A stretch of DNA of 64,000 nucleotides from Kitasatospora sp. NBC_00374 (GCF_041434935.1 NZ_CP107964.1:4278001-4342000), one strand, 5' to 3'. Positions 1-8,454 are shown, numbered from the stretch's first letter. Program-made: numbers and translations. The notes: a model not told the origin generated them from the letters alone.

Positions 1-97
1 GTCGGCCCAACGCCCGCAGCGCGCCCGTCCGCAGGGCCTCGACCCGGGAGGCCCCGGCCCGCCGCAGCGGCTCCAGTCGACGACGTGTCCGACGCAT
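1..97 (-). CDS. Possible N-terminus of a leftward gene, cut by window edge
   Basis: Reading leftwards from an ATG at 97, an open frame of 32 codons runs off the window. The deduced start is rich in Arg and Leu (begins MRRTRRRLEPLRRAGASRVE). An AAGGAA stretch lies about 10 bases upstream of the ATG, and third codon positions are mostly G or C, as in real genes here. Nothing in this short piece identifies a family, and no stop codon is visible. It could be a chance frame. Confidence 0.4.
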   Translation of the reverse strand, partial: MRRTRRRLEPLRRAGASRVEALRTGALRALGR

Positions 98-595
98 GGG
101 CACTCGTTCCTTTCCGCGACCATGGAGCTCGGGACCGTCGATCGGCGCGACGGCCGGCGGGTGCCGCACGGCCCGGCCGAGGTGACCCAGGGATGGGTGG
201 GGACGCGGAGCCGGGCGGACCGGCTCGCTGGAACGAGAATCCCTCATACGTCCGGATGGACGCCCCCGTGCAGGCCCCGGTTCCACCGTATGAGTGAGTC
301 AAACCCTCCCCGGGCGGCCCGCGCGGATGCGAAGCATACGATCCGGACCGCCACTTGACGGGGCGTCGGACCGGCCGTCGGGCCGCGTCCCTGCGCCCGG
401 CCCGGCGCCGCGGCACCCCGCCCGGGCCCGCGACGGCGCCCCGGAACCCGGTCGCCCGACCCGGTCCGCATTCTGGACATGCCCCGATCGGCCTGTGTAC
501 AAGTGGGGGATTGTTGCCGAGTAGTGAGATAGCTGTCGATTTGGGCGTTGCCGGGGGTCCTGCGTGACACGTACCAGTTTGCGGGGAGTTCCGAC
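98..595. other. Gene-free stretch upstream of the phosphatase gene
   Basis: No ORF here has a ribosome binding site together with convincing codon use; the frames present are Arg/Pro/Gly-rich GC-skew artefacts. From about 470 to 545 the DNA is less GC-rich and probably holds the promoter of the rightward phosphatase gene. I cannot place -35/-10 boxes with confidence. Confidence 0.4.
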
Positions 596-1957
596 ATGAC
601 CGATGCCCGGCCGCTGCACCTGACCGCCGCCGAGCCCGCCCCGCTGCCCGGCCTCCCGGCCGGGCCCGTTCTCGGTCTGCAGGACCGTTTGGCCGGACGG
701 CTGTCCGATTTCACCAGCCTGTACGAGCACGCCGACCTGCTGGTCCGCTCACCCGACCTGCCCGCCACCCTGGCCACCGTGCTCGACTCCGGCGCGGCCC
801 TGCTCGGCGCCCGGCGCGGACTGATCACCACCACCGGCCGGGGCACCGGCCGGCCGGTCGGGCTCGGTCTGGACCGCGCCGGGCTCGGCGCGCTGGAGAC
901 CGTCCCGGCCGACCACGGCCCGTTCGCGGGCCTGCTGAGCAGCCCCGCACAGTCCGGCCGGCTGCTGATCGCGGACCTCGCCGACGACCCCTCCGTCGGG
1001 CCCCGGTTCCGCGAGGTCGCGGCCCAGCTCGGCCTCGGCGCCTGCTACGCGCTGACGCTGGCCACCGAGCAGGACGGGCCACTGGCGGCCGCCGCCTGGT
1101 TCTACGACGAGCCCGCCCGGCCCGACGAGCGGCTCCAGCACCTGGCGCAGCGGTACTGCGAGTTCGCCGCCCCGGTGCTGGCCCGGCAGCTGGCGGCGGA
1201 CCGCGCGCTGCGGGCCACCCGGGCACTGCGCCGCAGCCTGCTGCCCGACCACCTGCCGGTGGTACCCGGCGTCCGGCTCGCCGCCCGCTGCCGGCCCGCC
1301 GGCCTGGACCACTCCTGCGGCAGCGACTGGTACGACGCCATCGCGCTGCCGGACGGCTCGCTCGGCCTGACCGTCGGCAGCGTGTCGGCCGACGGACCCG
1401 GCGCCGGCCCCGGCTCCGCCGCGGGGGCGGCCGCCGCGATGGGCAGGGTACGGGCGGCGCTGCGCGCGTACGCCGTCCTGGAGGGCGAGGACCCGGTGTC
1501 CGTCCTCGGTGACCTGGAACTGCTGCTCAAGACCACCGAGCCGGCCCGCTCCGCCACCGCCGTCTACGCCTGCGTGCGGCCCGACGAGCGCCGGATCGCC
1601 CTGGCCGGCGCCGGGCACTGCCCGCCGGTCCTGGTCGGCCGGCACGGCGCCGAGTTCGTGGAGACCTCGCTGTCCGCCCCGCTCGGCATGCTCAGCTGCT
1701 GGGAGGCGCCGGGCGTGGAGCTCACCGCGGAGCGCGGCGACGTCCTGGTGCTCTACACCGAGGGTGTGGCCCGGCGCTGCGGCCCGACCCTGCACGCGGG
1801 GCAGGCCGCGCTGCGCCGGGCCGCCGCCGATGCCCCCCGGGACGTCCGGCTCGACCCGGACCGGCTCTGCGGCCACCTGCTGGCGACACTGGCCGGCGAG
1901 GGCCCGGACGAGGGCGCCACCGACGACCTGGTGCTGCTGGCCGTCCGGTTCGGGTGA
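596..1957 (+). CDS. GAF-like plus PP2C/SpoIIE-type phosphatase domain protein
   Basis: Protein of 453 residues. The ATG at 596 is chosen because GGGGAG lies 8 bases upstream; an in-frame TTG at 548 has no such site. Residues about 35-175 look like a GAF sensor and about 200-450 resemble the RsbU/SpoIIE PP2C catalytic domain, with a GSDWYDA motif near residue 243 and a TDDLVLL motif at the end. In active family members these supply Asp metal ligands, and the enzymes dephosphorylate anti-sigma-factor antagonists. Oddly, the usual G-D-V-x-G core reads V-G-S-V-S here, so one expected Asp ligand is Ser and activity may be weak or absent. No anti-sigma or antagonist gene is adjacent, so the partner is unknown. 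Confidence 0.8.
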   Translation: MTDARPLHLTAAEPAPLPGLPAGPVLGLQDRLAGRLSDFTSLYEHADLLVRSPDLPATLATVLDSGAALLGARRGLITTTGRGTGRPVGLGLDRAGLGALETVPADHGPFAGLLSSPAQSGRLLIADLADDPSVGPRFREVAAQLGLGACYALTLATEQDGPLAAAAWFYDEPARPDERLQHLAQRYCEFAAPVLARQLAADRALRATRALRRSLLPDHLPVVPGVRLAARCRPAGLDHSCGSDWYDAIALPDGSLGLTVGSVSADGPGAGPGSAAGAAAAMGRVRAALRAYAVLEGEDPVSVLGDLELLLKTTEPARSATAVYACVRPDERRIALAGAGHCPPVLVGRHGAEFVETSLSAPLGMLSCWEAPGVELTAERGDVLVLYTEGVARRCGPTLHAGQAALRRAAADAPRDVRLDPDRLCGHLLATLAGEGPDEGATDDLVLLAVRFG

Positions 1958-2087
1958 GCCCGGTGGGCGCCGCGCCCTCCCGAACGGATGATCGGGTCGA
2001 CATCCGTACCATGGGAGCCAAGGCCGCCCACCACCCCGCGATCCGGGGTGCCCGGGGCGGCACCACGCGCGCAAGGAGGCGACGTAC

Positions 2088-3569
2088 GTGACCGAGGACC
2101 GTACCCCGGCGGTGTCCGACAACCCTGAGGGCCTGGCCGCGGAGGAGGAGATCAAGGGCCGCAAGAACGGGCTCTACTCGGAGGTCTCCGACGAACTCGC
2201 GGCCTCGATGAAGTCCGGCTGGGCCGACACCGAGCTGCGCGGCCTCCAGCCGATCGCCCAGGCGTCCTACACCGCCGAGCGCCGCGCCGCGCTGTCGGCC
2301 CGGTTCCCCGGCGAGCGCCTCGTCGTCCCGGCCGGCCGGCTGCGGGTGCGGGCCAACGACACCGACTACGCGTTCCGCGCCGCCAGCGAGTACGTCCACC
2401 TGACCGGCGACCAGACCGAGGACGCCGTCCTGGTCGGCGAGCCGGCCGGGGACGGCCACGCGTTCCACCTCTACCTGCGCCCCCGCTCCGACCGCGAGAA
2501 CGGCGAGTTCTGGCTGGACGGCTACGGCGAGCTCTGGGTCGGCCGCCGGCACAGCCTGACCGAGGCCGAGGTGCTCTACGGACTGCCCTGCCGCGACGTG
2601 CGCAAGGCCGCCGAGGAGCTGGGCGCGGACACCGTCGCGACCCGGATCGTGCGCGGCTACGACGCCGAGCTGGAGGACGCCCTCGGCGAGGCGCTGGACG
2701 CCGACCGGGACGAGGAGTTCAAGGTCTTCCTGAGCGGCCTGCGCCTGGTCAAGGACGAGTGGGAGATCGCCGAACTGCGCGCGGCCTGCACCGCGACGGT
2801 CAACGGCTTCACCGACGTGGTGCGCGAGCTGGACCGGGCCGTGGCCACCTCCGAGCGCTGGATCGAGGGCACCTTCTGGCGCCGCGCCCGGGTCGAGGGC
2901 AACGACGTCGGCTACGGCTCGATCGCCGCCGCCGGCCCGCACGCCACCACCCTGCACTGGGTCCGCAACGACGGCGACGTCCGCCCCGGCGAACTGCTGC
3001 TGCTCGACGCCGGCGTGGAGACCACCAACCTCTACACCGCCGACGTCACCCGCACCCTGCCGATCAACGGCCGGTTCAACGAGCTCCAGCGCAAGATCTA
3101 CGACGCCGTGTACGACGCCCAGGAGGCCGGCATCGCGGCGGTCCGGCCCGGTGGCCGGTTCCGCGACTTCCACGACGCCGCGCAGCGGGTGCTGGCCGAG
3201 CGCCTGCTCGCCTGGGGCCTGATCGACCCGGCGGTGTACGACCTGGAGAAGGTCCTGGAGCTGGGTCTGCAACGCCGCTGGACGCTGCACGGCACCGGCC
3301 ACATGCTCGGCCTGGACGTGCACGACTGCGCGCACGCCCGCCGGGACGCGTACGTCGACGCCGAGCTGGTGCCCGGCATGGTGCTGACGGTCGAGCCCGG
3401 CCTGTACTTCCAGCTGGACGACCTGACGGTGCCCGAGGAGTACCGCGGCATCGGCGTCCGGATCGAGGACGACATCCTGGTCACCGCCGAGGGCAACGAG
3501 AACCTCTCCGCCGGCCTGCCCCGCCGCGCCGACGAGGTCGAGTCCTGGATGGCCGGCCTGACCGGCTGA
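2088..3569 (+). CDS. pepP: Xaa-Pro aminopeptidase (aminopeptidase P family)
   Basis: Cytosolic metallopeptidase of 493 residues that removes the N-terminal residue before proline. The GTG at 2088 follows an AAGGAGG site. The N-terminal half is the creatinase-like non-catalytic domain; the C-terminal half has the pita-bread fold with the five metal ligands visible: Asp in LLLLDAGVE, Asp in YTADVTRTLP, His in GTGHMLGLDVHD, Glu in LTVEPGLY and Glu in GVRIEDDI. Length fits actinobacterial PepP. It ends at a strong hairpin facing the convergent rhodanese gene. The family call is secure; substrates are inferred. Confidence 0.95.
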   Translation: MTEDRTPAVSDNPEGLAAEEEIKGRKNGLYSEVSDELAASMKSGWADTELRGLQPIAQASYTAERRAALSARFPGERLVVPAGRLRVRANDTDYAFRAASEYVHLTGDQTEDAVLVGEPAGDGHAFHLYLRPRSDRENGEFWLDGYGELWVGRRHSLTEAEVLYGLPCRDVRKAAEELGADTVATRIVRGYDAELEDALGEALDADRDEEFKVFLSGLRLVKDEWEIAELRAACTATVNGFTDVVRELDRAVATSERWIEGTFWRRARVEGNDVGYGSIAAAGPHATTLHWVRNDGDVRPGELLLLDAGVETTNLYTADVTRTLPINGRFNELQRKIYDAVYDAQEAGIAAVRPGGRFRDFHDAAQRVLAERLLAWGLIDPAVYDLEKVLELGLQRRWTLHGTGHMLGLDVHDCAHARRDAYVDAELVPGMVLTVEPGLYFQLDDLTVPEEYRGIGVRIEDDILVTAEGNENLSAGLPRRADEVESWMAGLTG

Positions 3570-3584
3570 CGGCTGCGGCCGTGC

Positions 3585-3616
3585 GACCGCCCCCGGCCGT
3601 CGGGCCGGGGGCGGTC
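3585..3616. terminator. Hairpin terminator between pepP and the rhodanese gene
   Basis: A perfect 14-bp inverted repeat (3585-3598 with 3603-3616, four-base loop GTCG) sits between two convergent genes. It is very GC-rich with no T-tract, which is normal for terminators in this group. It could serve both strands. Confidence 0.8.
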
Positions 3617-3661
3617 GTCGTCGTGGCGCCCGGACGGGCTCAGCCGGCCTTCTCGGACCGC

Positions 3662-4114
3662 TCAGCACACCAGACCGAGGTCGGCCGGGGTCGCGTGCGC
3701 CGGGTCGATCGGGCGGCGGCCCTCGGTCGGCCAGCCCTCCCGGACCCAGTACTCCAGGCCGCCGATCATCTCCTTGACCTCACGGCCGAGCGCGGCCAGC
3801 TTCATCGCGCCCTTGGTGGAGCCGTTGCAGGCGGGGCCCCAGCAGTAGACGACCAGCAGGCCGGACGGCAGCTCGGCGACCCGGTCCGCCGTGATGTCGG
3901 CGATCGGGAGGCTGATCGCGCCGGGCAGGTGGGCCTTGCGGTGGGCTCCCTCGGCGCGGACGTCGACGAGGGTGAAGTCCCGCAGGCCGTCCCGCAGGGC
4001 GTACCAGACGTCCGCCGGGTCGGCCTGGCAGCCGAGCCGCTCGGCGAAGAAGGCGAAGGCCCGCTCGGGCGAGACGGCGGGGACGGCGGTCACGGGCGAG
4101 ACGGCGGTGGTCAT
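3662..4114 (-). CDS. Rhodanese-like domain protein
   Basis: Single rhodanese domain of 150 residues. The ATG at 4114 has an AGGAG site in front; the frame continues upstream without a signal. Conserved elements are the L-V-D-V-R-A strand near residue 64, the HLPGAISLP loop, and the candidate active-site loop VVYCWGPACNGS near residue 110, whose Cys would carry sulfur in a sulfurtransferase. The end has the usual GGLEYW-REGWP pattern. It is divergent from a GlxA-type regulator across a 134-bp spacer, a common pairing, so that regulator probably controls it. Substrate unknown. Confidence 0.88.
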   Translation of the reverse strand: MTTAVSPVTAVPAVSPERAFAFFAERLGCQADPADVWYALRDGLRDFTLVDVRAEGAHRKAHLPGAISLPIADITADRVAELPSGLLVVYCWGPACNGSTKGAMKLAALGREVKEMIGGLEYWVREGWPTEGRRPIDPAHATPADLGLVC

Positions 4115-4191
4115 CTGCGGGCTCCTGGTGGTCCGTTGTGCGACTGCTTCCGACAGGAAGATCCTCCGGTCCGGACACCCTGCCCCGACAG

Positions 4192-4215
4192 TGGCGAGGA
4201 CGACTACACTCGCCA
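4192..4215. promoter_or_regulatory. Dyad in the rhodanese/GlxA divergent promoter region
   Basis: TGGCGA (4192-4197) and TCGCCA (4210-4215) form an inverted repeat with a 12-bp spacer that contains a -10-like TACACT (4205-4210, overlapping the right arm). Position and symmetry suit an operator for the adjacent AraC-type regulator. This is inferred from position; no consensus for this family is known to me. Confidence 0.4.
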
Positions 4216-4248
4216 AGATCCCGCCAGGCCGCGCAATTGGGGAGAACA

Positions 4249-5286
4249 GTGACCGAGCAGCGGACCGCAGGCCCGGTGGCCGTCAGCATCGGACGGCGCC
4301 CGGAGCCCGTGCACACCGTCGCCGTGTACGTCTTCGACGGCATGGCGCCGTTCGAACTCGGTGTGGTGGTCGAGGTGTTCGCGCTGGCCAGGCCGGAGGT
4401 CGCCGGGCTGCTGGCCGCCCCGTGGTACGACGTCAAGGTCTGCGCCGACCGGCCCGGCACCCCGCTGAACGCGGTCGGCGGCTTCACGCTCAGTGCCCCG
4501 CACGGACCGGACGAGCTGGCCGCCGCCGACACGGTGATCGTGGTGGCCGTCCCCAACCCGTTCAGCGGCGAGGTCTCCCCCGCCCTGGTCCACGCGCTGC
4601 GCACCGCCCACGAACGCGGGGCCCGGATCGTCTCGATCTGCTCCGGCGCCTTCGCGCTGGCCGCCGCCGGCCTGCTGGACGGGCTGGAGGCCACCACCCA
4701 CTGGCGGTACGCCGACCTGCTCCAGCAGCGCCACCCGGCGGTCCGGGTCAACCCGGACGTGCTGTACGTGGACAACGGCACCATCCTGACCAGCGCGGGC
4801 AGCGCGGCCGGGATCGACCTGTGCCTGCACCTGGTGCGCCGCGACCACGGCGCGAAGGTGGCCAACACGGTGGCCCGCCGCTTCGTCGTCCCGCCGCACC
4901 GGGACGGCGGGCAGGCCCAGTTCATCGAGGCCGCGGTCAAGCCGGTCGAGGAGGAGGACGACGGCATCGCGCGCTCGATGCAGTGGGCGCTGGACCACCT
5001 CGCCGTCCCGCTCACCGTCCCCCTGCTGGCCCGGGCCGCCCGCATGTCGGACCGCTCCTACCTGCGGCACTTCACCGCCCGCAACGGGACCAGCCCGATG
5101 CGCTGGGTCGTCACCCAGCGCATCGCCGCGAGCCTGCCGCTGCTCGAATCCCCGGACGGCACGGTCGAGGAGATCGCCGCGGCCGTCGGCTTCGAGAGCG
5201 CCGCGACCTTCCGGCACCACTTCGGCCGCACCATGCGCACCTCCCCGACCGCCTACCGCCGGACCTTCGGCCGCGGGGTGGCCTGA
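4249..5286 (+). CDS. GlxA-family transcriptional regulator (DJ-1/PfpI plus AraC HTH)
   Basis: Regulator of 345 residues. The GTG at 4249 has GGGGAG just upstream; the longer frame from 4138 would run through the promoter. Residues about 15-190 form a DJ-1/PfpI-like domain with the nucleophile-elbow motif SICSGAFALA, followed by the AraC-type double HTH at about 235-335 (LLARAARMSDRSYLRHF, then VEEIAAAVGFESAATFRHHF). Proteins of this type bind DNA through the AraC end and are thought to sense small molecules through the amidase-like domain. The divergent rhodanese gene is the likely target. Confidence 0.92.
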   Translation: MTEQRTAGPVAVSIGRRPEPVHTVAVYVFDGMAPFELGVVVEVFALARPEVAGLLAAPWYDVKVCADRPGTPLNAVGGFTLSAPHGPDELAAADTVIVVAVPNPFSGEVSPALVHALRTAHERGARIVSICSGAFALAAAGLLDGLEATTHWRYADLLQQRHPAVRVNPDVLYVDNGTILTSAGSAAGIDLCLHLVRRDHGAKVANTVARRFVVPPHRDGGQAQFIEAAVKPVEEEDDGIARSMQWALDHLAVPLTVPLLARAARMSDRSYLRHFTARNGTSPMRWVVTQRIAASLPLLESPDGTVEEIAAAVGFESAATFRHHFGRTMRTSPTAYRRTFGRGVA

Positions 5287-5317
5287 CCGGCCCGCGGGGC
5301 CCGAGCGCGCCGCCCGG

Positions 5318-6091
5318 TCAGCCGCCGTGCCGGTCGGCGTTGGCGAGGATCGCGTCGTGGGTCCACTGCGCGAGGCCCGGCGCCAGCCGCTCGTAGGTGG
5401 CGGTGAACCGCGGGTCGGCGAGGTACATCGCGGCGAGGCCGCGGTGGATCTCGTAGGTGCAGTCGTAGAACCGTGCCGTGATCTGCCGCCGGTGCGCCTC
5501 CACGATGTCCATGGCCTGCTCCGATCCGGCCGGCAGCCCCGCGGTGAACGCCGCCACCAGACGGGAGTTGAGCTCGTCGCTCTCGGCCTTGACCGCCTCC
5601 CAGTCCGCCTTGGTGTACGCGCCGGTGCGGCGCCGGGACTGCTCCCACGGCTCGGAGCCGCCGTACTTCCGCTCGGCCTCGGCCTCCCAGTTCTCGTCGT
5701 AGTCGGGACCGAACACCTCGAACTTCTCCTCCGGCGTCAGCTGGATTCCCATCGTCCTTGCCTCCATGGCTCGTTCGACCGCCGCGGCCAGCTCCTGGAG
5801 GTGCCTGATCCGGTCACCGATCAGCCGGTGCTGCCGGCGCAGGTGCTCGGACGGGCCGACCGAGCGGTCGTCCAGGATGGCGGCGATCTCCTCGAGGGGG
5901 AACCCGAGCTCGCGATAGAACAGGATCTGCTGCAACCGGTCCAGGTCCGCGTCGCCGTAGCGCCGGTACCCGGCCGGGGTACGGCCGCCGGGGGACAGCA
6001 GACCGATCTCGTCGTAGTGGTGCAGGGTGCGCACGGTCACCTTGGCGAGCTCGGCGAGCCGTCCCACGGTGTACCCGTCCGTCGGGGGCAT
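5318..6091 (-). CDS. TipA-like MerR-family regulator with TipAS domain
   Basis: A 257-residue protein. The ATG at 6091 follows a GGAGG-containing site. Residues 4-72 are the MerR winged helix (TVGRLAELAKVTVRTLHHYD), then a coiled coil around 75-110, and a C-terminal TipAS-like region (about 125-250, containing YTKADWEAVKAE and ending near THDAILAN). TipAL of Streptomyces lividans binds thiopeptide antibiotics through TipAS and activates its own promoter. The promoter here matches that arrangement closely (see 6119-6149), so autoregulation is likely. The ligand cannot be read from sequence. An aquaporin gene lies divergently. Confidence 0.9.
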   Translation of the reverse strand: MPPTDGYTVGRLAELAKVTVRTLHHYDEIGLLSPGGRTPAGYRRYGDADLDRLQQILFYRELGFPLEEIAAILDDRSVGPSEHLRRQHRLIGDRIRHLQELAAAVERAMEARTMGIQLTPEEKFEVFGPDYDENWEAEAERKYGGSEPWEQSRRRTGAYTKADWEAVKAESDELNSRLVAAFTAGLPAGSEQAMDIVEAHRRQITARFYDCTYEIHRGLAAMYLADPRFTATYERLAPGLAQWTHDAILANADRHGG

Positions 6092-6118
6092 CGGGTTCCT
6101 CCCTTCTCCTCTGGCTCC

Positions 6119-6149
6119 AGCCTGGCGCCTCACGTCGCGTGAGGGTCAA
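6119..6149 (-). promoter_or_regulatory. tipA-type promoter: 19-bp spacer with central operator dyad
   Basis: On the minus strand a -35 TTGACC (6149-6144) and a -10-like CAGGCT (6124-6119) are separated by 19 bp. The spacer carries a dyad, CCTCACG and CGTGAGG with a 3-bp centre (6128-6144 on the plus strand). An over-long spacer with a central palindrome is the hallmark of MerR-activated promoters, and the CCTCACG/CGTGAGG arms resemble the published tipA promoter as I remember it. The promoter fires towards the TipA-like gene. Confidence 0.85.
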
Positions 6150-6288
6150 GCCGGACGAGCCCACGGACGCCGAGGGCGCTGCGGGCGCCGGGGGCGCACG
6201 CCGTACGAGTCTCCGAGCGGGACGCACGGAGCGGGGGCGCTTCTTCGGCGCACCGGCCAATTGTCCCGGCCCACCCCGGTTGACCACG

Positions 6289-7023
6289 ATGAACGCCATG
6301 ACGACGACTCCGCTGTCCCGGCGCCTGGCCGCCGAGGCCGTCGGCACCGCGGTGCTGGCCACCGTCCTGGTCGGCTCCGGTATCCGGGCCACCGGCCTGA
6401 GCCGGGACGGCGGGGTGCAGTTCCTCGCCAACGTGCTGGCCTCGGTGCTGGCGCTGGCCCTGGTGATCGCCCTGTTCGCCCCGGTGTCCGGCGGCCACTT
6501 CAACCCGCTGGTCTCGGCCGCCGCCTGGTGGACCGAGCGGCGCGGCGGCACCGGCCTCACCGCCCGTGAGCTGGGCGGGTACGTGCTGGCGCAGGTGGTC
6601 GGCGCGGTGACCGGAACGGGGCTGGCGAACACCATGTTCGAGCGCCCGTTCGTGCAGCTCTCCGGGCAGCGGCGGGCCGCCGGGCACCTGTGGCTGGCCG
6701 AGGGGGTGGCCACCGGGGTGCTGATCCTGCTGGTCTGCGGGCTGGTCCGCAGCGGGCGGGCGCGGCTGCTGCCGGTGGCCGTGGCGGCCTGGATCGGGGC
6801 GGCCTGCTGGGGGACGGCCTCGGGGAGCTTCGCCAATCCGGCGCTGACCCTCGGACGGGCGCTGAGCGACAGCTACACCGGGATCGCGCCGGGTTCGGTG
6901 CCGGCCTTCGTACTGGCCCAGGCGGCCGGGGCGGTGGTCGGGCTGGCGGTGGTGACGGCGGTGTTCGGGCGCGGCCGCGACCGGGCGCCGGACGACGCCC
7001 GGGAACTGGTCGCCCCGGCCTGA
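6289..7023 (+). CDS. Aquaporin / MIP-family channel
   Basis: Membrane channel of 244 residues with about six hydrophobic segments. The two family half-helix motifs are present: GGHFNPLVS near residue 73 (NPL in place of NPA) and SFANPALTLGRAL near residue 183 (canonical NPA). Such proteins pass water, glycerol or small neutral solutes; the altered first motif hints at a non-water substrate, as in some arsenite or glycerol channels. The start is uncertain: ATG 6289 or ATG 6298, neither with a clear ribosome site. It lies divergent from the TipA-like gene. Substrate unknown. Confidence 0.85.
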   Translation: MNAMTTTPLSRRLAAEAVGTAVLATVLVGSGIRATGLSRDGGVQFLANVLASVLALALVIALFAPVSGGHFNPLVSAAAWWTERRGGTGLTARELGGYVLAQVVGAVTGTGLANTMFERPFVQLSGQRRAAGHLWLAEGVATGVLILLVCGLVRSGRARLLPVAVAAWIGAACWGTASGSFANPALTLGRALSDSYTGIAPGSVPAFVLAQAAGAVVGLAVVTAVFGRGRDRAPDDARELVAPA

Positions 7024-7030
7024 GCCCGGC

Positions 7031-7450
7031 TCAGCCGCGCTCCCCCGCCCCGGCCGCCCCGCCCGTGCCGCCCGTGTCCAGGGCGGTCAGCACCCGGTCG
7101 CGCAGCAGCCGGTACTCGTCCTGCAGCCGGGCCAGTTCGGCGGGCCGCTCGACGGCCCGGCCGGGGGTGACCGTCTCCTCCGGGCCGAACTGCTCCCTGG
7201 TGAGGTCGGTCTCGACGCCCGGGGCGAAGCGGTTCCACCAGTGGTGGCCGGTCCGCACCCCGTCGACGTACACCTCGCCGCGGAGCAGTTCGCCGCCGAG
7301 CAGGTCGTGGATCACCAGGGCGGTGGCCCCGCTCTGGCCGCGCGCGGGGTTGCCGGGGTGCCAGCGGTGCCGGCCGGCCGGCTCGCAGGTGTCCGCGCCC
7401 CAGCCGGAGCGGACCGCGTCCTCGATCCGGGCGAGTGTCCAGGGTGTCAT
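7031..7450 (-). CDS. YunG-like conserved protein
   Basis: Small soluble protein of 139 residues. The ATG at 7450 has a -10-like CACGCT exactly 6 bases before it and no ribosome site, so a leaderless message is possible. Recognisable parts are WGADTCEPAG, HPGNPARGQSG, ALVIHDLLGGELLRGEV and GHHWWNRFAPGVETDLTREQFG, a pattern I associate with the YunG family of unknown function. It converges with the aquaporin gene 7 bases away. The role is unknown. Confidence 0.75.
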   Translation of the reverse strand: MTPWTLARIEDAVRSGWGADTCEPAGRHRWHPGNPARGQSGATALVIHDLLGGELLRGEVYVDGVRTGHHWWNRFAPGVETDLTREQFGPEETVTPGRAVERPAELARLQDEYRLLRDRVLTALDTGGTGGAAGAGERG

Positions 7451-7535
7451 CCGGGAAGCGTGGCACGCCGCACCGACAGCGGCCCGCACCGACAGCGCCC
7501 CCGGCAGGATCCGGCGGGCGGTCGGTCGCACGCGG

Positions 7536-7961
7536 TCAGTCGGCTACGCCGTGCTCCGCGATCACCTTGTCGATCTTCAGTCGGACCAGCAGCTCGCCCG
7601 GCACCCCGTTGCGTGCGGCGTACTCCTCGGCCCGGTCCGCGCCCATGTACCGCGCGGCGATCCGGCCCGCCCAGGCGCGGACCTCGGCCAGGTCCTCGCT
7701 GATCGCGACGGTGCCGCGCACCAGGGCGTAGGAGAACGGCGGCCGGTCGTCGTCGACGCAGAGCATCACCCGGCCGTCACGCGCCAGGTTGCGGCCCTTG
7801 GCGGTGTCCTTGCCGGTGTTGAAGACCAACTCGTCTCCGTCCAGCAGGAACCAGATCGGCGCCACGTGCGGGCTGCCGTCGGCGCGGGTGGTGGCGAGCT
7901 TGCCGGTACGGGTGCCGTGGGCGAGGAACTCGCGCCATTCGGGCTCGGTCATTCGGGTCAT
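7536..7961 (-). CDS. PPOX-class F420/FMN-dependent oxidoreductase
   Basis: A split-barrel flavoprotein-like protein of 141 residues. The family pattern is clear: EWREFLAHGTRTGKLATTRA, then GSPHVAPIWFLLDGDELVFN, then VMLCVDDDRPPF and a C-terminal RLKIDKVIAEHG. These enzymes use F420 or flavin to reduce diverse small substrates. Start chosen at ATG 7961 because CAGGAT lies 7 bases upstream (leaderless pattern); 7952 and 7970 are alternatives. It lies 70 bp downstream of a MarR gene on the same strand and may be controlled by it. Confidence 0.88.
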   Translation of the reverse strand: MTRMTEPEWREFLAHGTRTGKLATTRADGSPHVAPIWFLLDGDELVFNTGKDTAKGRNLARDGRVMLCVDDDRPPFSYALVRGTVAISEDLAEVRAWAGRIAARYMGADRAEEYAARNGVPGELLVRLKIDKVIAEHGVAD

Positions 7962-8031
7962 GTGCCCCATCCTGGCCGAGCCGCACGGGCCGGGCCCGAC
8001 GCCGCTCCGCCCGGGCACCGGGGCGGGCCGC

Positions 8032-8454
8032 TCAGTCGGCCTCGCCGTACCGCACCAGGTAGCCGGCGAAGTCGGCCATGTCCTCGTCCGACCAGGTCTC
8101 GAAACGCTTGGTGAAGGAGCGCCGGCGCTGCTGGTACGCCTCGGCCAGCAGCTGGGTGCCGGCCTCGGTGAGCCTGAGCAGCTGACCGCGCTGGTCGTCC
8201 GGGTCCGCCTCACGGGCGAGCAGACCGAGCCGCTCCAGGGCGGTGACCTGCCGGCTGACGGTGGACTTGTCGAGCATGAAGTGCGAGGCCAGGTCGGCGC
8301 CCCGGCAGGTCCCGCGCTCGTTCACCAGGTCGAGCATGCTGTAGGTGACGAGCGAGAGGTCCGGGTGCAGCTGGGCGGCCTTGTGGCGGGCCCGGCGGGC
8401 GAACGCGGTGAGCTCCCGCTGGATGGTCTCCAGCGCGGCGTCGCGGTCGGGCAT
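8032..8454 (-). CDS. MarR-family transcriptional regulator
   Basis: Typical 140-residue MarR protein. The ATG at 8454 follows AAGGAG. The winged helix occupies roughly residues 45-110, with the recognition part LASHFMLDKSTVSRQVTALE and the wing containing ADPDDQRGQLLRLT. It is probably a dimeric repressor of itself and perhaps of the oxidoreductase gene just downstream. The effector is unknown. Confidence 0.92.
   Translation of the reverse strand: MPDRDAALETIQRELTAFARRARHKAAQLHPDLSLVTYSMLDLVNERGTCRGADLASHFMLDKSTVSRQVTALERLGLLAREADPDDQRGQLLRLTEAGTQLLAEAYQQRRRSFTKRFETWSDEDMADFAGYLVRYGEAD

Noticed and set aside
1722..3668. Long minus-strand frame of 648 codons opposite pepP
   Set aside because: It is the GC-skew shadow of pepP: Ala/Gly/Arg/Val-rich low-complexity translation, no ribosome site, while the plus frame has full metallopeptidase motifs.
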